A DNA stretch of 40,243 nucleotides from assembly GCA_016932965.1 (NCBI GenBank), contig JAFGBW010000129.1, positions 1-40,243 of the forward strand, read 5' to 3'. Positions 30,997 through 40,075 of the stretch are shown here, piece by piece; position 1 is the first letter of the stretch, and each line of letters starts with the position of its first letter. The notes beneath the pieces are model-generated. The model was not told the DNA's origin. It did not search any database and was given only the letters and a program-made list of their open reading frames with translations. The translations under genes were made by a program, and so were the position numbers. The stretch is from Candidatus Auribacterota bacterium. Lineage in GTDB: Bacteria; Auribacterota; JAFGBW01.

Positions 30997-32292
30997 ATGA
31001 ATAATTTTGCAACAGTCATTTTAGCTGCGGGTAAAAGCAAAAGGATGAAAACATCACTCCCCAAGGTCCTGCACAAGGCCATGGGAAAAACCCTCGTCAA
31101 TCACGTACTGGATGCCTGCTTTTCATCAGAAAGTGGCCTGTTGATTTGTGTGGCTTCTGCTGAAAACAAAGATGCTCTGACCAAAGCCATGCCGCCGGAA
31201 ACCTTGTTTTGCGTGCAGCAGGAACAGCTTGGTACAGCCGATGCCGTGAAAACAGCTCTGTCGCTGTTGCAGCAGGATATGATCAAAAATGTGCTGGTTG
31301 TCCCGGGAGATATGCCGCTCTTAAAAAAAGAAACCATACGGGAACTGATCCGCATTCATGAAAACGAAAAAAACCTCCTCACGGTTTTGACCGGCATTGT
31401 GAAAGAACCTTTCAGTTACGGCAGAATCATACGCGATTCAAAAGGGATCATTGCGATTGTTGAAGAAAAAGACCTCCGTCCAAAACAGAGACAGATCCAT
31501 GAGGTCAATAGCGGAGTCTATGTGTTTGATGTGGAATTACTCACTCGTTGTCTTTCCAAAATAAATAAAAGTAATGCCCAAAAAGAGTTTTATCTCACCG
31601 ATTCGGTTCAAATTGCTTTGAAAATAAATCCAGCAAAAAATAAAAAAGGAAAAAACGCCGTCACAAGAAAAGTCGATACGTTCATTACGAACTATGGTGA
31701 AGAATGCCTGGGAGTCAACTCAAGAAAAGACCTGGCTGTGGTGATAGACATTCTCCGGAAAAGAAAACTGCAAGACCTCATGGACAATGGCGTGACCATC
31801 GAGGACCCTTCAACTACCTTTATTGATTCCTGCGTGCAAATAGGAAAAGATACAATCATCAAGCCATTTACCATCATTTCCGGAAACGTGGCGGTCGGTG
31901 AAAAATGTGAAATCGGTCCCTATGCGCATGTTCATGAGAACATCCGGATCGCGGACCAGGTTTGCATCGGGAATTTTGTGGAAGTCAAACGAAGCGTGAT
32001 CGGCAAGGGAAGTAAGGCCAAACATCTCACGTATTTGGGGGACACTACGCTGGGAGAAAAAGTCAATATCGGAGCCGGGACGATTACTGCCAACTATGAC
32101 GGGCATAAAAAACATCCGACCGTAATCGGAGACGGAAGCCATATCGGTTCCAATACCGTGGTGGTCGCCCCGAATGTTCTTGGAAAGAACGTGACCACCG
32201 GGGGTGGCAGCGTGATTCCTGCAGGTAAAAGCATTCCGGACAATTCTCTTGTCTACGGCGTTCCGGCGAGAGTCATAAAACAGCTGACATGA
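30997..32292 (+). CDS. glmU: Bifunctional UDP-GlcNAc pyrophosphorylase/GlcN-1-P acetyltransferase
   Basis: VILAAGKSKRMKTSLPKVLHKAMGK; QLGTADAVK; left-handed beta-helix hexapeptides; YLGDTTLGEKVNIGAGTITANYDGHKK. Confidence 0.96.
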   Translation: MNNFATVILAAGKSKRMKTSLPKVLHKAMGKTLVNHVLDACFSSESGLLICVASAENKDALTKAMPPETLFCVQQEQLGTADAVKTALSLLQQDMIKNVLVVPGDMPLLKKETIRELIRIHENEKNLLTVLTGIVKEPFSYGRIIRDSKGIIAIVEEKDLRPKQRQIHEVNSGVYVFDVELLTRCLSKINKSNAQKEFYLTDSVQIALKINPAKNKKGKNAVTRKVDTFITNYGEECLGVNSRKDLAVVIDILRKRKLQDLMDNGVTIEDPSTTFIDSCVQIGKDTIIKPFTIISGNVAVGEKCEIGPYAHVHENIRIADQVCIGNFVEVKRSVIGKGSKAKHLTYLGDTTLGEKVNIGAGTITANYDGHKKHPTVIGDGSHIGSNTVVVAPNVLGKNVTTGGGSVIPAGKSIPDNSLVYGVPARVIKQLT

Positions 32293-32356
32293 AAATCTCT
32301 CTTGACATTAACGAAAAAATAGAGTGAATATACCCCTCTTTTAGAAGGAAAGTATT

Positions 32357-33298
32357 ATGCTGCGTGATACAGATCTGATTTTATGCTGCGGTAACTCCAA
32401 CAGAAAGCTGGCCCAGAGTATTGCGGACGCGATTTCGCTGCCGTTAGGCGATGTGGAAGTGACCCGCTTTTCCGAAGGGGAAATTCTGGCCAAGATCAAC
32501 TGTGACGCCAGGAACCGCGATGTTTTTATCGTTCAGCCGACCTGTCCTAATCCCAATGAATCGCTCATGGAACTCTTGATCATGATTGACGCTTTTAAGC
32601 GTGCTTCCGCAGCCAGGATCACGGCGGTCCTTCCTTATTATGCTTATGCCAGACAGGACAGAAAAGACCAGGGCCGCGTGCCGATCACTGCCAAACTCGT
32701 TGCCAATCTCATCACCACGTCCGGTGCCAACCGGGTGCTTGCCATGGACCTTCATGCAACGCAAATCCAGGGATTTTTTGATATTCCCATGGACCATCTT
32801 TATTCCGCGCCCGTTGTGATCCGTTTTTTAAAAAATACAGGCATCCAGGACATGGTTGTCGTTTCTCCTGACGCAGGTTCTATCCGAATGGCCAGAGCAT
32901 TCAGCGAGAAACTGGGAACCGATCTGGCTATCGTGGATAAAAGAAGGATAGACGGAGCGACCGCCAAGGCATTGACCGTCATCGGAAACGTGTCCGGAAA
33001 AAATGTCATGATTGTGGATGATATCATTGCTACCGGCGGATCACTGGTGGAAGCCGCCTCCATTTTAAAACGAAACGGCGCCAATCAGATATACGCGGCC
33101 GTGACACACGGCGTCTTGTCAGGACCGGCGGTAGAACGGATACAAAAATCGGAAATACAGGAAATGTTTGTGACAGACAGCATTTATCATGAAACTTACC
33201 CCTCCAAGATAAAAGTCTTGAGCGTGGCTGAACTCCTGGGAGACGCCATCATGCGCATCCACGAGGGTAAAAGTGTCAGCATGTTGTTCAATAGTTAG
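32357..33298 (+). CDS. prs: Ribose-phosphate pyrophosphokinase
   Basis: CGNSNRKLAQSIADAISLPLGDVEVTRFSEGE; YYAYARQDRK; MIVDDIIATGGSLVEAA. Confidence 0.97.
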   Translation: MLRDTDLILCCGNSNRKLAQSIADAISLPLGDVEVTRFSEGEILAKINCDARNRDVFIVQPTCPNPNESLMELLIMIDAFKRASAARITAVLPYYAYARQDRKDQGRVPITAKLVANLITTSGANRVLAMDLHATQIQGFFDIPMDHLYSAPVVIRFLKNTGIQDMVVVSPDAGSIRMARAFSEKLGTDLAIVDKRRIDGATAKALTVIGNVSGKNVMIVDDIIATGGSLVEAASILKRNGANQIYAAVTHGVLSGPAVERIQKSEIQEMFVTDSIYHETYPSKIKVLSVAELLGDAIMRIHEGKSVSMLFNS

Positions 33299-33331
33299 TC
33301 TGTCTGATTTACCATTAAGGGAGAGCACACA

Positions 33332-34051
33332 ATGTCAGAGATTATATTGGATGTTGAATCCAGGGATGTGAACAAGGAACCAGTTAAACAGCTGAGAAGA
33401 AACGGGATATTGCCTGCTGTTGTGTACGGCCATGGAAAAGAAAATAAAGCTCTTAAGCTCAATCAGAAAGAATTCCTCCAGCAATTTCATGGCAAAATAG
33501 CCTCTAACATTTTTATTGATCTGAAAATCGACAATGAGAAGGCCCCTTCCAAGACCGTTTTAATAAAAGAGGTTCAGAGAGGCTGTGTCAGTCAGGAAGT
33601 GGAACATATTGATTTTCTGGAAATCAATCCGAATGAAAAAATCAGCCTCATGATTCCGGTGGTGTTGACAGGATCGCCTATTGGCTTGACGTTTGGGGGT
33701 ATTCTTGAATTCGTGATGCGATCCTTGGAAGTGGAATGCCTGCCGGCGGATGTGCCCAAAGAAATAAAACTGGATATTTCGGGCTTAAATATTGGGGACT
33801 CCATCCATGCCGGAGCCATTCACCTGGGAGAGAAAATCAAAACACTTACCTCCTCTGAAACGACGGTAGTGGCTGTTCTGGCTGAAAAGAAAGAAAAAGA
33901 GGAAGTAAAGCCTGCTGCTGAGGCCGCGACACCGGCTGAAGGAGAAGCCGCCGCAGCCGCACCGGCAGAAGGAGCAGCCAAGGCACCCGTTAAAGGGGCA
34001 GCTAAATCCGAAGCCGCTGCTCCGGCTGAGAAGGCCGAAAAGAAAAAATAA
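33332..34051 (+). CDS. rplY: 50S ribosomal protein L25/Ctc with Ala/Glu/Pro-rich tail
   Basis: LRRNGILPAVVYGHGKENKALKL; GCVSQEVEHIDFLEI; prs-rplY-pth order; tail AAEAATPAEGEAAAAAPAEGAAKAPVK. Confidence 0.93.
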   Translation: MSEIILDVESRDVNKEPVKQLRRNGILPAVVYGHGKENKALKLNQKEFLQQFHGKIASNIFIDLKIDNEKAPSKTVLIKEVQRGCVSQEVEHIDFLEINPNEKISLMIPVVLTGSPIGLTFGGILEFVMRSLEVECLPADVPKEIKLDISGLNIGDSIHAGAIHLGEKIKTLTSSETTVVAVLAEKKEKEEVKPAAEAATPAEGEAAAAAPAEGAAKAPVKGAAKSEAAAPAEKAEKKK

Positions 34052-34166
34052 TTTAGAATTGAGAATAGGGGAAAAGAACAGGATCGAGATCAATAAAATA
34101 AATGCACGATGTGCTTTCATCTTTTCTTTCATTTTTAAATTTTTTTAATTCTTAAAGGTTTTTCCC

Positions 34167-34760
34167 ATGACTCTTCTCATTGCTGGTTTAGGCAATCCTG
34201 GAACACTTTATTCACAAACCAGGCACAATATCGGGTACCTTGTCGTGGATTGCCTGGCTGAAAAACTGGGAACAGCTTTTCAGAAAAAAAATTCCCTGGA
34301 GAACTGGATTGCTGCCGGGAAAACAGAAAACACAGAACCAATCATCCTTATCAAGCCCGCAACTTTCATGAACGAAAGCGGCAGATCTGTTCAGAAGGCG
34401 CTTTCCTTCTATCAACTGCGTGACGAAAACCTGTGCGTGGTCATGGATGATCTGGATTTGCCTTTCGGGACATTGCGGATCAGACTGAAAGGAAGCCACG
34501 GCGGGCATAATGGGTTGAAATCCATTGAAAATAATCTGGGAAACAACCGCTGGACCAGGATACGCATGGGAATCGGAAATGCTCATTCTCGTGTTTTAAA
34601 ATCTGTAAAGTCAAGATCCGGAATCAGGGACTTTGTGTTATCCGCCTTTCTTGAGGAAGAAAAACAAAAGCTTTCTTTTTTTTGCGAGCTGGGGGCAGAG
34701 GCTGTATTTGACTGGATAAGGAAACCTTGTTCCAAAACCATGAATTTAGCCCAGCTATAG
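34167..34760 (+). CDS. pth: Peptidyl-tRNA hydrolase
   Basis: LIAGLGNPGTLYSQTRHNIGYLVVD; KPATFMNESGRSV; MDDLDLPFGTLRIRLKGSHGGHNGLKSI. Confidence 0.97.
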   Translation: MTLLIAGLGNPGTLYSQTRHNIGYLVVDCLAEKLGTAFQKKNSLENWIAAGKTENTEPIILIKPATFMNESGRSVQKALSFYQLRDENLCVVMDDLDLPFGTLRIRLKGSHGGHNGLKSIENNLGNNRWTRIRMGIGNAHSRVLKSVKSRSGIRDFVLSAFLEEEKQKLSFFCELGAEAVFDWIRKPCSKTMNLAQL

Positions 34761-34874
34761 GTGATTTTCACCCGGAGGCACTGAAAAGAATTTAGAACAC
34801 ATTGCAAATGACACATGTAATACTTGCCTTTAAATCAACTTGAACTTCAAACTCAAGGGTTGTGCAGATCATAT

Positions 34875-35528
34875 ATGAACGCTGTTTTATTTGACATGGA
34901 TGGAACATTGATCGATTCCAAAAAAACCATCTCCAGGCATTTTATCACTGCCCTGGATGAAATGGGCGTGCCGCATTCCCTGGATTTGGAGTCATTGGGA
35001 GACCAGTTGGAAATTCCCTTCATAGAGCTGAATCATAGGCTGGGTTTAAATCTGGATAAGAAGAAAATCAATGAATTCATATCTTTATACAGAAAAAATT
35101 ACCTCCTTGACCCGGTGAACGGAACTAAAATCTATGAAGGCGTGGAAGAAGTACTATGCTATATAAAAACCAGAAGAATAAAGATCGTTCTTGTGACAGG
35201 AAAAAGGAACGATGCCGCCAGGCTGATTCTGGAAAAACTGGGACTGACTGATTACTTTGACTGGATACAGGGCGAAGAAGAAGGATTGAAGGCAAAGCCT
35301 GAACCAGATATATTGAAACACGCGCTATATCATATCCATATACCTGCTCAGGATTGTATCATGGTGGGAGATACTCATGTAGACATCCTGGCCGGCAAAT
35401 CTCTGGGAATGAAAACGGTAGCCGCCCTTTACGGCCTTGGAAAAAAGGCAACGCTGGAAAAAACCCATCCGGATTTCTGGATCAAAACAATTCGGGATTT
35501 AATCAAAATCATGGAGGATAAATCATGA
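34875..35528 (+). CDS. HAD-family phosphatase (phosphoglycolate phosphatase-like)
   Basis: [47 protein letters not shown]. Internal ATG 34875 fits the HAD N-terminus. Confidence 0.9.
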   Translation: MNAVLFDMDGTLIDSKKTISRHFITALDEMGVPHSLDLESLGDQLEIPFIELNHRLGLNLDKKKINEFISLYRKNYLLDPVNGTKIYEGVEEVLCYIKTRRIKIVLVTGKRNDAARLILEKLGLTDYFDWIQGEEEGLKAKPEPDILKHALYHIHIPAQDCIMVGDTHVDILAGKSLGMKTVAALYGLGKKATLEKTHPDFWIKTIRDLIKIMEDKS

Positions 35529-36052
35529 AGGAAATGTTGTTCACAAGCATGATGTTTTTAGTAGGTTCTATGCTGCCCGTTAACGCCCAAACCCTGGCGA
35601 TTGTCAAAACAACCCTCGGTGAGTTTACCATAAGGCTTTTTGCCGACAAAACACCCAAAACCGTTAAAAATTTTATCACGTTGAGTGAAAAAGGATTCTA
35701 TAACGGCATTATTTTTCACCGGGTTATCAAGGGATTCATGAGTCAGACTGGGGATCCTACGGGGACAGGAACCGGAGGTCCGGGTTACACATTTGAAGAT
35801 GAGTTCATTCCTGAACTGAAACATTCCAAATCCGGCATTGTTTCCATGGCGAACCGGGGCCCTGATACCAACGGCAGCCAGTTTTTCATCACGGCTGCAC
35901 CTCAGCAGCATTTGAACGGAAGACACACGGTTTTCGGCGAAGTCATCCAGGGTATGGATGTGTGTGAAAAAATCAATTCCGTTAAAACCGACAGGCAGGA
36001 CCGTCCCATTGATGAAGTCAAAATCATTTCCATTCAGATCATGAGCAAATGA
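35525..36052 (+). CDS. Cyclophilin-type peptidyl-prolyl isomerase
   Basis: [66 protein letters not shown]; signal-like N-terminus. Confidence 0.95.
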   Translation: MKEMLFTSMMFLVGSMLPVNAQTLAIVKTTLGEFTIRLFADKTPKTVKNFITLSEKGFYNGIIFHRVIKGFMSQTGDPTGTGTGGPGYTFEDEFIPELKHSKSGIVSMANRGPDTNGSQFFITAAPQQHLNGRHTVFGEVIQGMDVCEKINSVKTDRQDRPIDEVKIISIQIMSK

Positions 36053-36120
36053 TTGCTTTGCATGGTGTAAGAAAGGGGGGCTAAATCCAAATCGGATTCG
36101 TTAGACTGAATTTGCCTGGA

Positions 36121-36216
36121 GTTAAACCCTTCTGCTTGCAGCGGGAAAAGGGCTGTACATACTGTTGCGAGGCATCCTTGATAAGCGAAGATTCCTAAAA
36201 ACTTGCTTTTAGGAAC
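36121..36216 (-). repeat. Dispersed intergenic repeat 2, copy 2
   Basis: Reverse complement TTTTTAGGAATCTTCGCTTATCAAGGATGCCTCGCAACAGTATGTACAGCC... resembles 4931-5022. Confidence 0.75.
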
Positions 36217-36227
36217 TTCAATTCCGA

Positions 36228-37655
36228 TCAATAAAATTCGATCCTGGAAGGGATTTTATAATGCGACATGTTCTTCTTGCACCAGTCAATGAAGGCTTTT
36301 TGATTCCGTTCATCGGATTGAACCAGCTCCACCCTGCCCTTTACCACATCCCCTTCGAATTCATGAGAAACTCCTGTGATCTCCGCGTTTTTTACCTGTT
36401 CATTCTTTTTAAAAAACCGTTCCACCTCAGCCGGATAGACCTTTTTTCCTCCCACATTCAGCATCCGTTTTTTTAAGCCGGTGAGATACAGGTATCCGTC
36501 TTCATCCAGCTTTCCCAAATCCCCTGTATGCAACCACCCCCTGTTGAGAACGCTTCTCGTGGTTTCTTCACAAAGATAGTACCCTTTCATCACATTATCG
36601 CCCTGAACACAGACTTCTCCTATTTGATCGGCCGGCAATTCAGAACCTTCCTGATCCATGATGACTACGCGGCAGCCCGGAAATGCCCTGCCGACTGATT
36701 CAGGCTTGATCTTGTCCCCCGGACGGTGCCATGTACAGATCGGAGAGGCTTCCGTCAATCCATATCCCTCATGTAATTCAATTCCTGTCTTTTCAAGAAA
36801 ATGGTTAAACAATGAAACAGGCAGTTTATGCGCTCCGGAAACGCAGCTCTTTACGCTTTTCAATACCTGCTTTATTTCCGGATACTTCATCAAAAGATAA
36901 TATATAACCGGAGTGGTATATAAATTAGTAACCGTATGTGTCTCCACTGCATCGGCAATGGTTTTAATCTTCGTCAGACTGCTGATATCCTGGATCACCA
37001 TTTTTCCCCCTCCGGAGACAGGACCAAGCAATCCTGTCTGCAGTCCATACAAATGATGAAACGGAATGATCGCGCAGCTGATCGTGTCCGGTCCAATACA
37101 ATCTGCTTCGACTACTGCAGCAGCATTTGAAGCCATGCCCTTTTTAGTCAGCATGGCTGCCTTGGTAAAACCATCATCAGCAGCTGTATAAACCATGGTG
37201 CAAACATCATCCAATTCATGGCCGGCATGACGGGGTTTTCCATAATAAAAGAGAATTTCCTTTTGATAATCCCATTCTTCCTGCTTGTTATCAGAATAAA
37301 AAAAAGCAGCCGGCGGAGCGTCTTTGAGTATTTCATCCAATTCTAGTCCCCCTGTCTCCGGATCAATCAAAACAACAATCCTGCCTGTTTTGATAATGGC
37401 AAAATACGCGATCAGGGTTTTAATGTGATTGTAACTGATGAGATGAATAAACGGGGAGGAAGATAGGCATTTCTTATCAAGGAAAGAAGCCAAAGCATCA
37501 ATGGAAAAGGTCAGGATTTCGTTTGTATACGTCTTCCCGTTAAAAATAATGTCGTTGAAACGTGGGTTCTCAAAAAGCATAAAAAAACAAGAGCCATTCC
37601 TGAATTGACCCGAATTACCCCCTTTATGACTAATTTCCTCCCTTTTTAATTTCAT
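36228..37655 (-). CDS. ANL-superfamily acyl-AMP/acyl-CoA ligase, degenerate A3, C-terminally short
   Basis: HEGYGLTEASPICTW (A5), GWLHTGDLGKLDEDGYLYLTG (A7), KKRMLNVGGKKVYPAEVE (A8). Alternative start 37580 (MLFENPRF) avoids overlap with the ACP gene. Confidence 0.85.
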   Translation of the reverse strand: MKLKREEISHKGGNSGQFRNGSCFFMLFENPRFNDIIFNGKTYTNEILTFSIDALASFLDKKCLSSSPFIHLISYNHIKTLIAYFAIIKTGRIVVLIDPETGGLELDEILKDAPPAAFFYSDNKQEEWDYQKEILFYYGKPRHAGHELDDVCTMVYTAADDGFTKAAMLTKKGMASNAAAVVEADCIGPDTISCAIIPFHHLYGLQTGLLGPVSGGGKMVIQDISSLTKIKTIADAVETHTVTNLYTTPVIYYLLMKYPEIKQVLKSVKSCVSGAHKLPVSLFNHFLEKTGIELHEGYGLTEASPICTWHRPGDKIKPESVGRAFPGCRVVIMDQEGSELPADQIGEVCVQGDNVMKGYYLCEETTRSVLNRGWLHTGDLGKLDEDGYLYLTGLKKRMLNVGGKKVYPAEVERFFKKNEQVKNAEITGVSHEFEGDVVKGRVELVQSDERNQKAFIDWCKKNMSHYKIPSRIEFY

Positions 37656-37878
37656 TTTCCAGTGCAGCCAATAATTCTTCCAGGGTGCTGACTGTCATGA
37701 CCAATGCGGGGATTTCAATCTTGAATGCCTGCTCCAGCCTGGCGATGATCGCCACCAGTTGCATGGAATCCAGATTGGTTTGCTCCCTGAAATCCTTCTT
37801 CGGATTGATGACAGATAAATCCTCTCCTGTCTCTTTTTTTACGATATCAAACACCTTTTTCCTGATGTCTTCTGCCAT
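37630..37878 (-). CDS. Acyl carrier protein
   Basis: NLDSMQLVAIIARLEQAFKIEI with phosphopantetheine Ser; about 80 aa from the internal ATG at 37878 (MAEDIRKK). Confidence 0.88.
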   Translation of the reverse strand: MAEDIRKKVFDIVKKETGEDLSVINPKKDFREQTNLDSMQLVAIIARLEQAFKIEIPALVMTVSTLEELLAALENEIKKGGN

Positions 37879-37927
37879 AGCTGTCCCTTTCCTGATGCTG
37901 TTATCTCCTCCCATAACAAGATCAAAT

Positions 37928-39688
37928 TCACTGCCTCCTGATTTGGAGAAATTTCATAGTGCCGTTTTCAATCTCGTGAACCTTGCTTTGATTTTTATTC
38001 TGAACCAGTTGATACAGATTTTTTCTATTCCTGTAAACCATATACCATTCCATTCCGTATTCTATAAAACTCCGGTAATGAAACCCGTCCATAGACAGGT
38101 TAGAAATCATCATCTCTCCGGCGGATTTAATCTTCTGCCCAAGTTCCCTGATCACAAATTTAGCCACTCCATCGTCAAAATAATCAAACAAGCCAAATGC
38201 ATAGATGAGATCATATCTGGCGCTGTTCTTTTCCGCGCCAATCAGCCTCAAATATTCTCCTAACGTCTGGTGGATAAATTTGATCTGCATGTTGCTCCCG
38301 TACCTGATCCTGCTTTCGTATAATTTTTCCTGGGAAAATTTCAGGGCATTGATTTCCTGGTCCAGTAAAGTCAAGGATATCCGGCTCGAAATTTCAGGCT
38401 CATTTTTTAAGAGATGTTCGATCTCCAAAGAAGGACCCGAAGCGATGCTGAATATCTCCACGGGATCACGCCGGCGGCTGCGGACAAATTCCGCTATGTG
38501 ATGACTCAAGTATTGGGTCCTTTTTCTCGTGACCACCCCAGCGGCATTACTGGTTACAGATTTATTGAGAAGCTTGGAAAATAAAGTGTCCCCGTCAAAG
38601 CGGTTTTCATGAATGAGCTGCATGATGGCATAATCACCAGGATAACCTGAGGGCTTGAAATAACTACGATGAATGACCGGGGCAGACAAAAGAAGGGTCA
38701 ACAGATGTTTCTGAAAATAAGATTTATACAGGGAATTTTCAGCAGGAGATAATTTCAGCTTTCTGACGATATGATCGATCTGAATGATTTTCGAATCCAC
38801 AATGGGAAAATGGACTTCAAACAGCTCATTTAAGAGTTCCTCGGCGTCTTTCTCCCGGCTTTTAAATTTTGGGGATTCAAGATAACTTTTGCTGTCTTCC
38901 AGATAGGCCCTGAAATCCGCCACTGAACATTTGAATTCACTGTCAATATCCTGATATGAGTCATGCTGTTTGACGAGAGCCCTTGATTCCTCGGCAACCA
39001 TGGCAACAGACTGGATTTTCTCGGCCATTTCCACATCGATGACCTGTTTCCTCGGTTCTATGACGGTCCGGTTCTTCCCGGTTTTATCCTGATAAATTTT
39101 GGTAACAGTCGCGGAACCTTCATATAGCAGATGGTCCCCCATGAAAATCTGAACAGGATTTAACAGCGACCCGCTTCTTAAAAGCACGATATCATTGGAT
39201 TCATAATGAAAAGCAACGCTGTATTTTGAATAATCAATCAGCTCAAATTCATGAGTCCTACCATTCAACCCGAAACGGATAAAAGACTTGTTTTTAGTGT
39301 CCAGCAGGGAATAACGGACGGGCCTCAACTGAAAGGAATGTCCCATCACATCCCGGTAGCCGGCTTGCAATTCCAAGCCGATTTTATAGAATCTCTCGCC
39401 GTTTTCCCGGTAAAACGGGCTGTAATATCGGACAATTCCAAAATGCCTGGAACGCGTCTGATCTTCTGTGATTAGGAAAAATGAAAGGGGGGTGCCTATA
39501 AGAAAATAACCGTCTGAATAGGGAATAAAAAATGACAGACCGAATTCATCGAATTCATTGACTTTATAGACTGATTTCTTCTGATGGCCGAAGGAATGTT
39601 CGATTTCGATAAAAACCGAACTGCTTTCCAAAAGACAGGTTCGTATCCTTTTCCGTTTTTCTTCCCTATTGCTTGTTACAGTTGGCAT
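37928..39688 (-). CDS. PilZ-like N-terminal region fused to class I SAM-methyltransferase (PhcB-like)
   Basis: FGIVRYYSPFYRENGERFYKIGLEL resembles the PilZ C-terminal strand; YFKPSGYPGDYAIM, IFSIASGPSLEIEHLL, LTLLDQE, YDLIYAFGLFDYFDD methyltransferase features. Confidence 0.65.
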   Translation of the reverse strand: MPTVTSNREEKRKRIRTCLLESSSVFIEIEHSFGHQKKSVYKVNEFDEFGLSFFIPYSDGYFLIGTPLSFFLITEDQTRSRHFGIVRYYSPFYRENGERFYKIGLELQAGYRDVMGHSFQLRPVRYSLLDTKNKSFIRFGLNGRTHEFELIDYSKYSVAFHYESNDIVLLRSGSLLNPVQIFMGDHLLYEGSATVTKIYQDKTGKNRTVIEPRKQVIDVEMAEKIQSVAMVAEESRALVKQHDSYQDIDSEFKCSVADFRAYLEDSKSYLESPKFKSREKDAEELLNELFEVHFPIVDSKIIQIDHIVRKLKLSPAENSLYKSYFQKHLLTLLLSAPVIHRSYFKPSGYPGDYAIMQLIHENRFDGDTLFSKLLNKSVTSNAAGVVTRKRTQYLSHHIAEFVRSRRRDPVEIFSIASGPSLEIEHLLKNEPEISSRISLTLLDQEINALKFSQEKLYESRIRYGSNMQIKFIHQTLGEYLRLIGAEKNSARYDLIYAFGLFDYFDDGVAKFVIRELGQKIKSAGEMMISNLSMDGFHYRSFIEYGMEWYMVYRNRKNLYQLVQNKNQSKVHEIENGTMKFLQIRRQ

Positions 39689-39727
39689 TAGATATTGGAA
39701 GCCTCTTTGCCTTGCTGGTTGTCATCT

Positions 39728-39756
39728 AATATAATTTGATCTTGATAGCAAATCAA
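39728..39756 (-). promoter_or_regulatory. Putative sigma70 promoter for the methyltransferase-ACP-ligase cassette
   Basis: Reverse strand TTGATT, 17 nt, TATATT, about 40 nt upstream of the ATG at 39688. Confidence 0.45.
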
Positions 39757-39799
39757 GAAAATTGCAGAAAAATTAAAAAATGGATTCAAACTCCAAACG

Positions 39800-39960
39800 G
39801 AGGATAAGACTCAAGGCCTTCTAGTGAGAGGAAGGGCAGCTTGCCTGCCTGAATCGAAGAAAAGTCCGCGACCAACGGGGATCATCCCGTTAGGGAAAAA
39901 CAAAAAGGTGCAGCAAAGCCAGGGAGCGGAAGTCCGCCGTCCAATAACATAAAAGGAACA
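39800..39960 (+). ncRNA. Candidate structured RNA, class unassigned (strand inferred)
   Basis: No ORF in the track overlaps it; hairpins CCTTC/GAAGG, GGCAG-cttgc-CTGCC, AACGGG-gatcat-CCCGTT, GCGG-aagt-CCGC; repeated AAGTCCGC. Confidence 0.4.
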
Positions 39961-40075
39961 ATAATAATGAACGTTAAATTTCAAATTTGAGCTTAGCTGA
40001 GATCACATTATTCCTGCTCGTGAATAAAACTCACAACCCAAATTGTCTTCTGATTCCCCTGCTCGATTGATGGGA

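Noticed and set aside
30723-31100. 125-aa reverse ORF near glmU
   Set aside because: Spans repeat copy G and the glmU 5' end; no family similarity.
32302-32330. Promoter upstream of prs
   Set aside because: TTGACA is present but the spaced -10 (TGAATA) is poor.
33890-34050. Ala/Pro/Glu-rich tail of L25 as a novel domain
   Set aside because: Low-complexity tails are common in L25/Ctc proteins; not distinctive.
36034-36231. 65-aa reverse ORF (MIGIEVPKSKFLGIF...)
   Set aside because: Lies mostly in repeat 2; the other copy does not preserve the frame.
39860-39960. RNase P RNA, cobalamin or c-di-GMP (GEMM) riboswitch
   Set aside because: gaAGAAAAGTCCG resembles the RNase P GAGGAAAGTCC and GCAAAGCC occurs in GEMM-I, but the other conserved blocks (ACAGAA...GGCTTA; GGCAAACC with GAAA loop; B12 box context) are missing.
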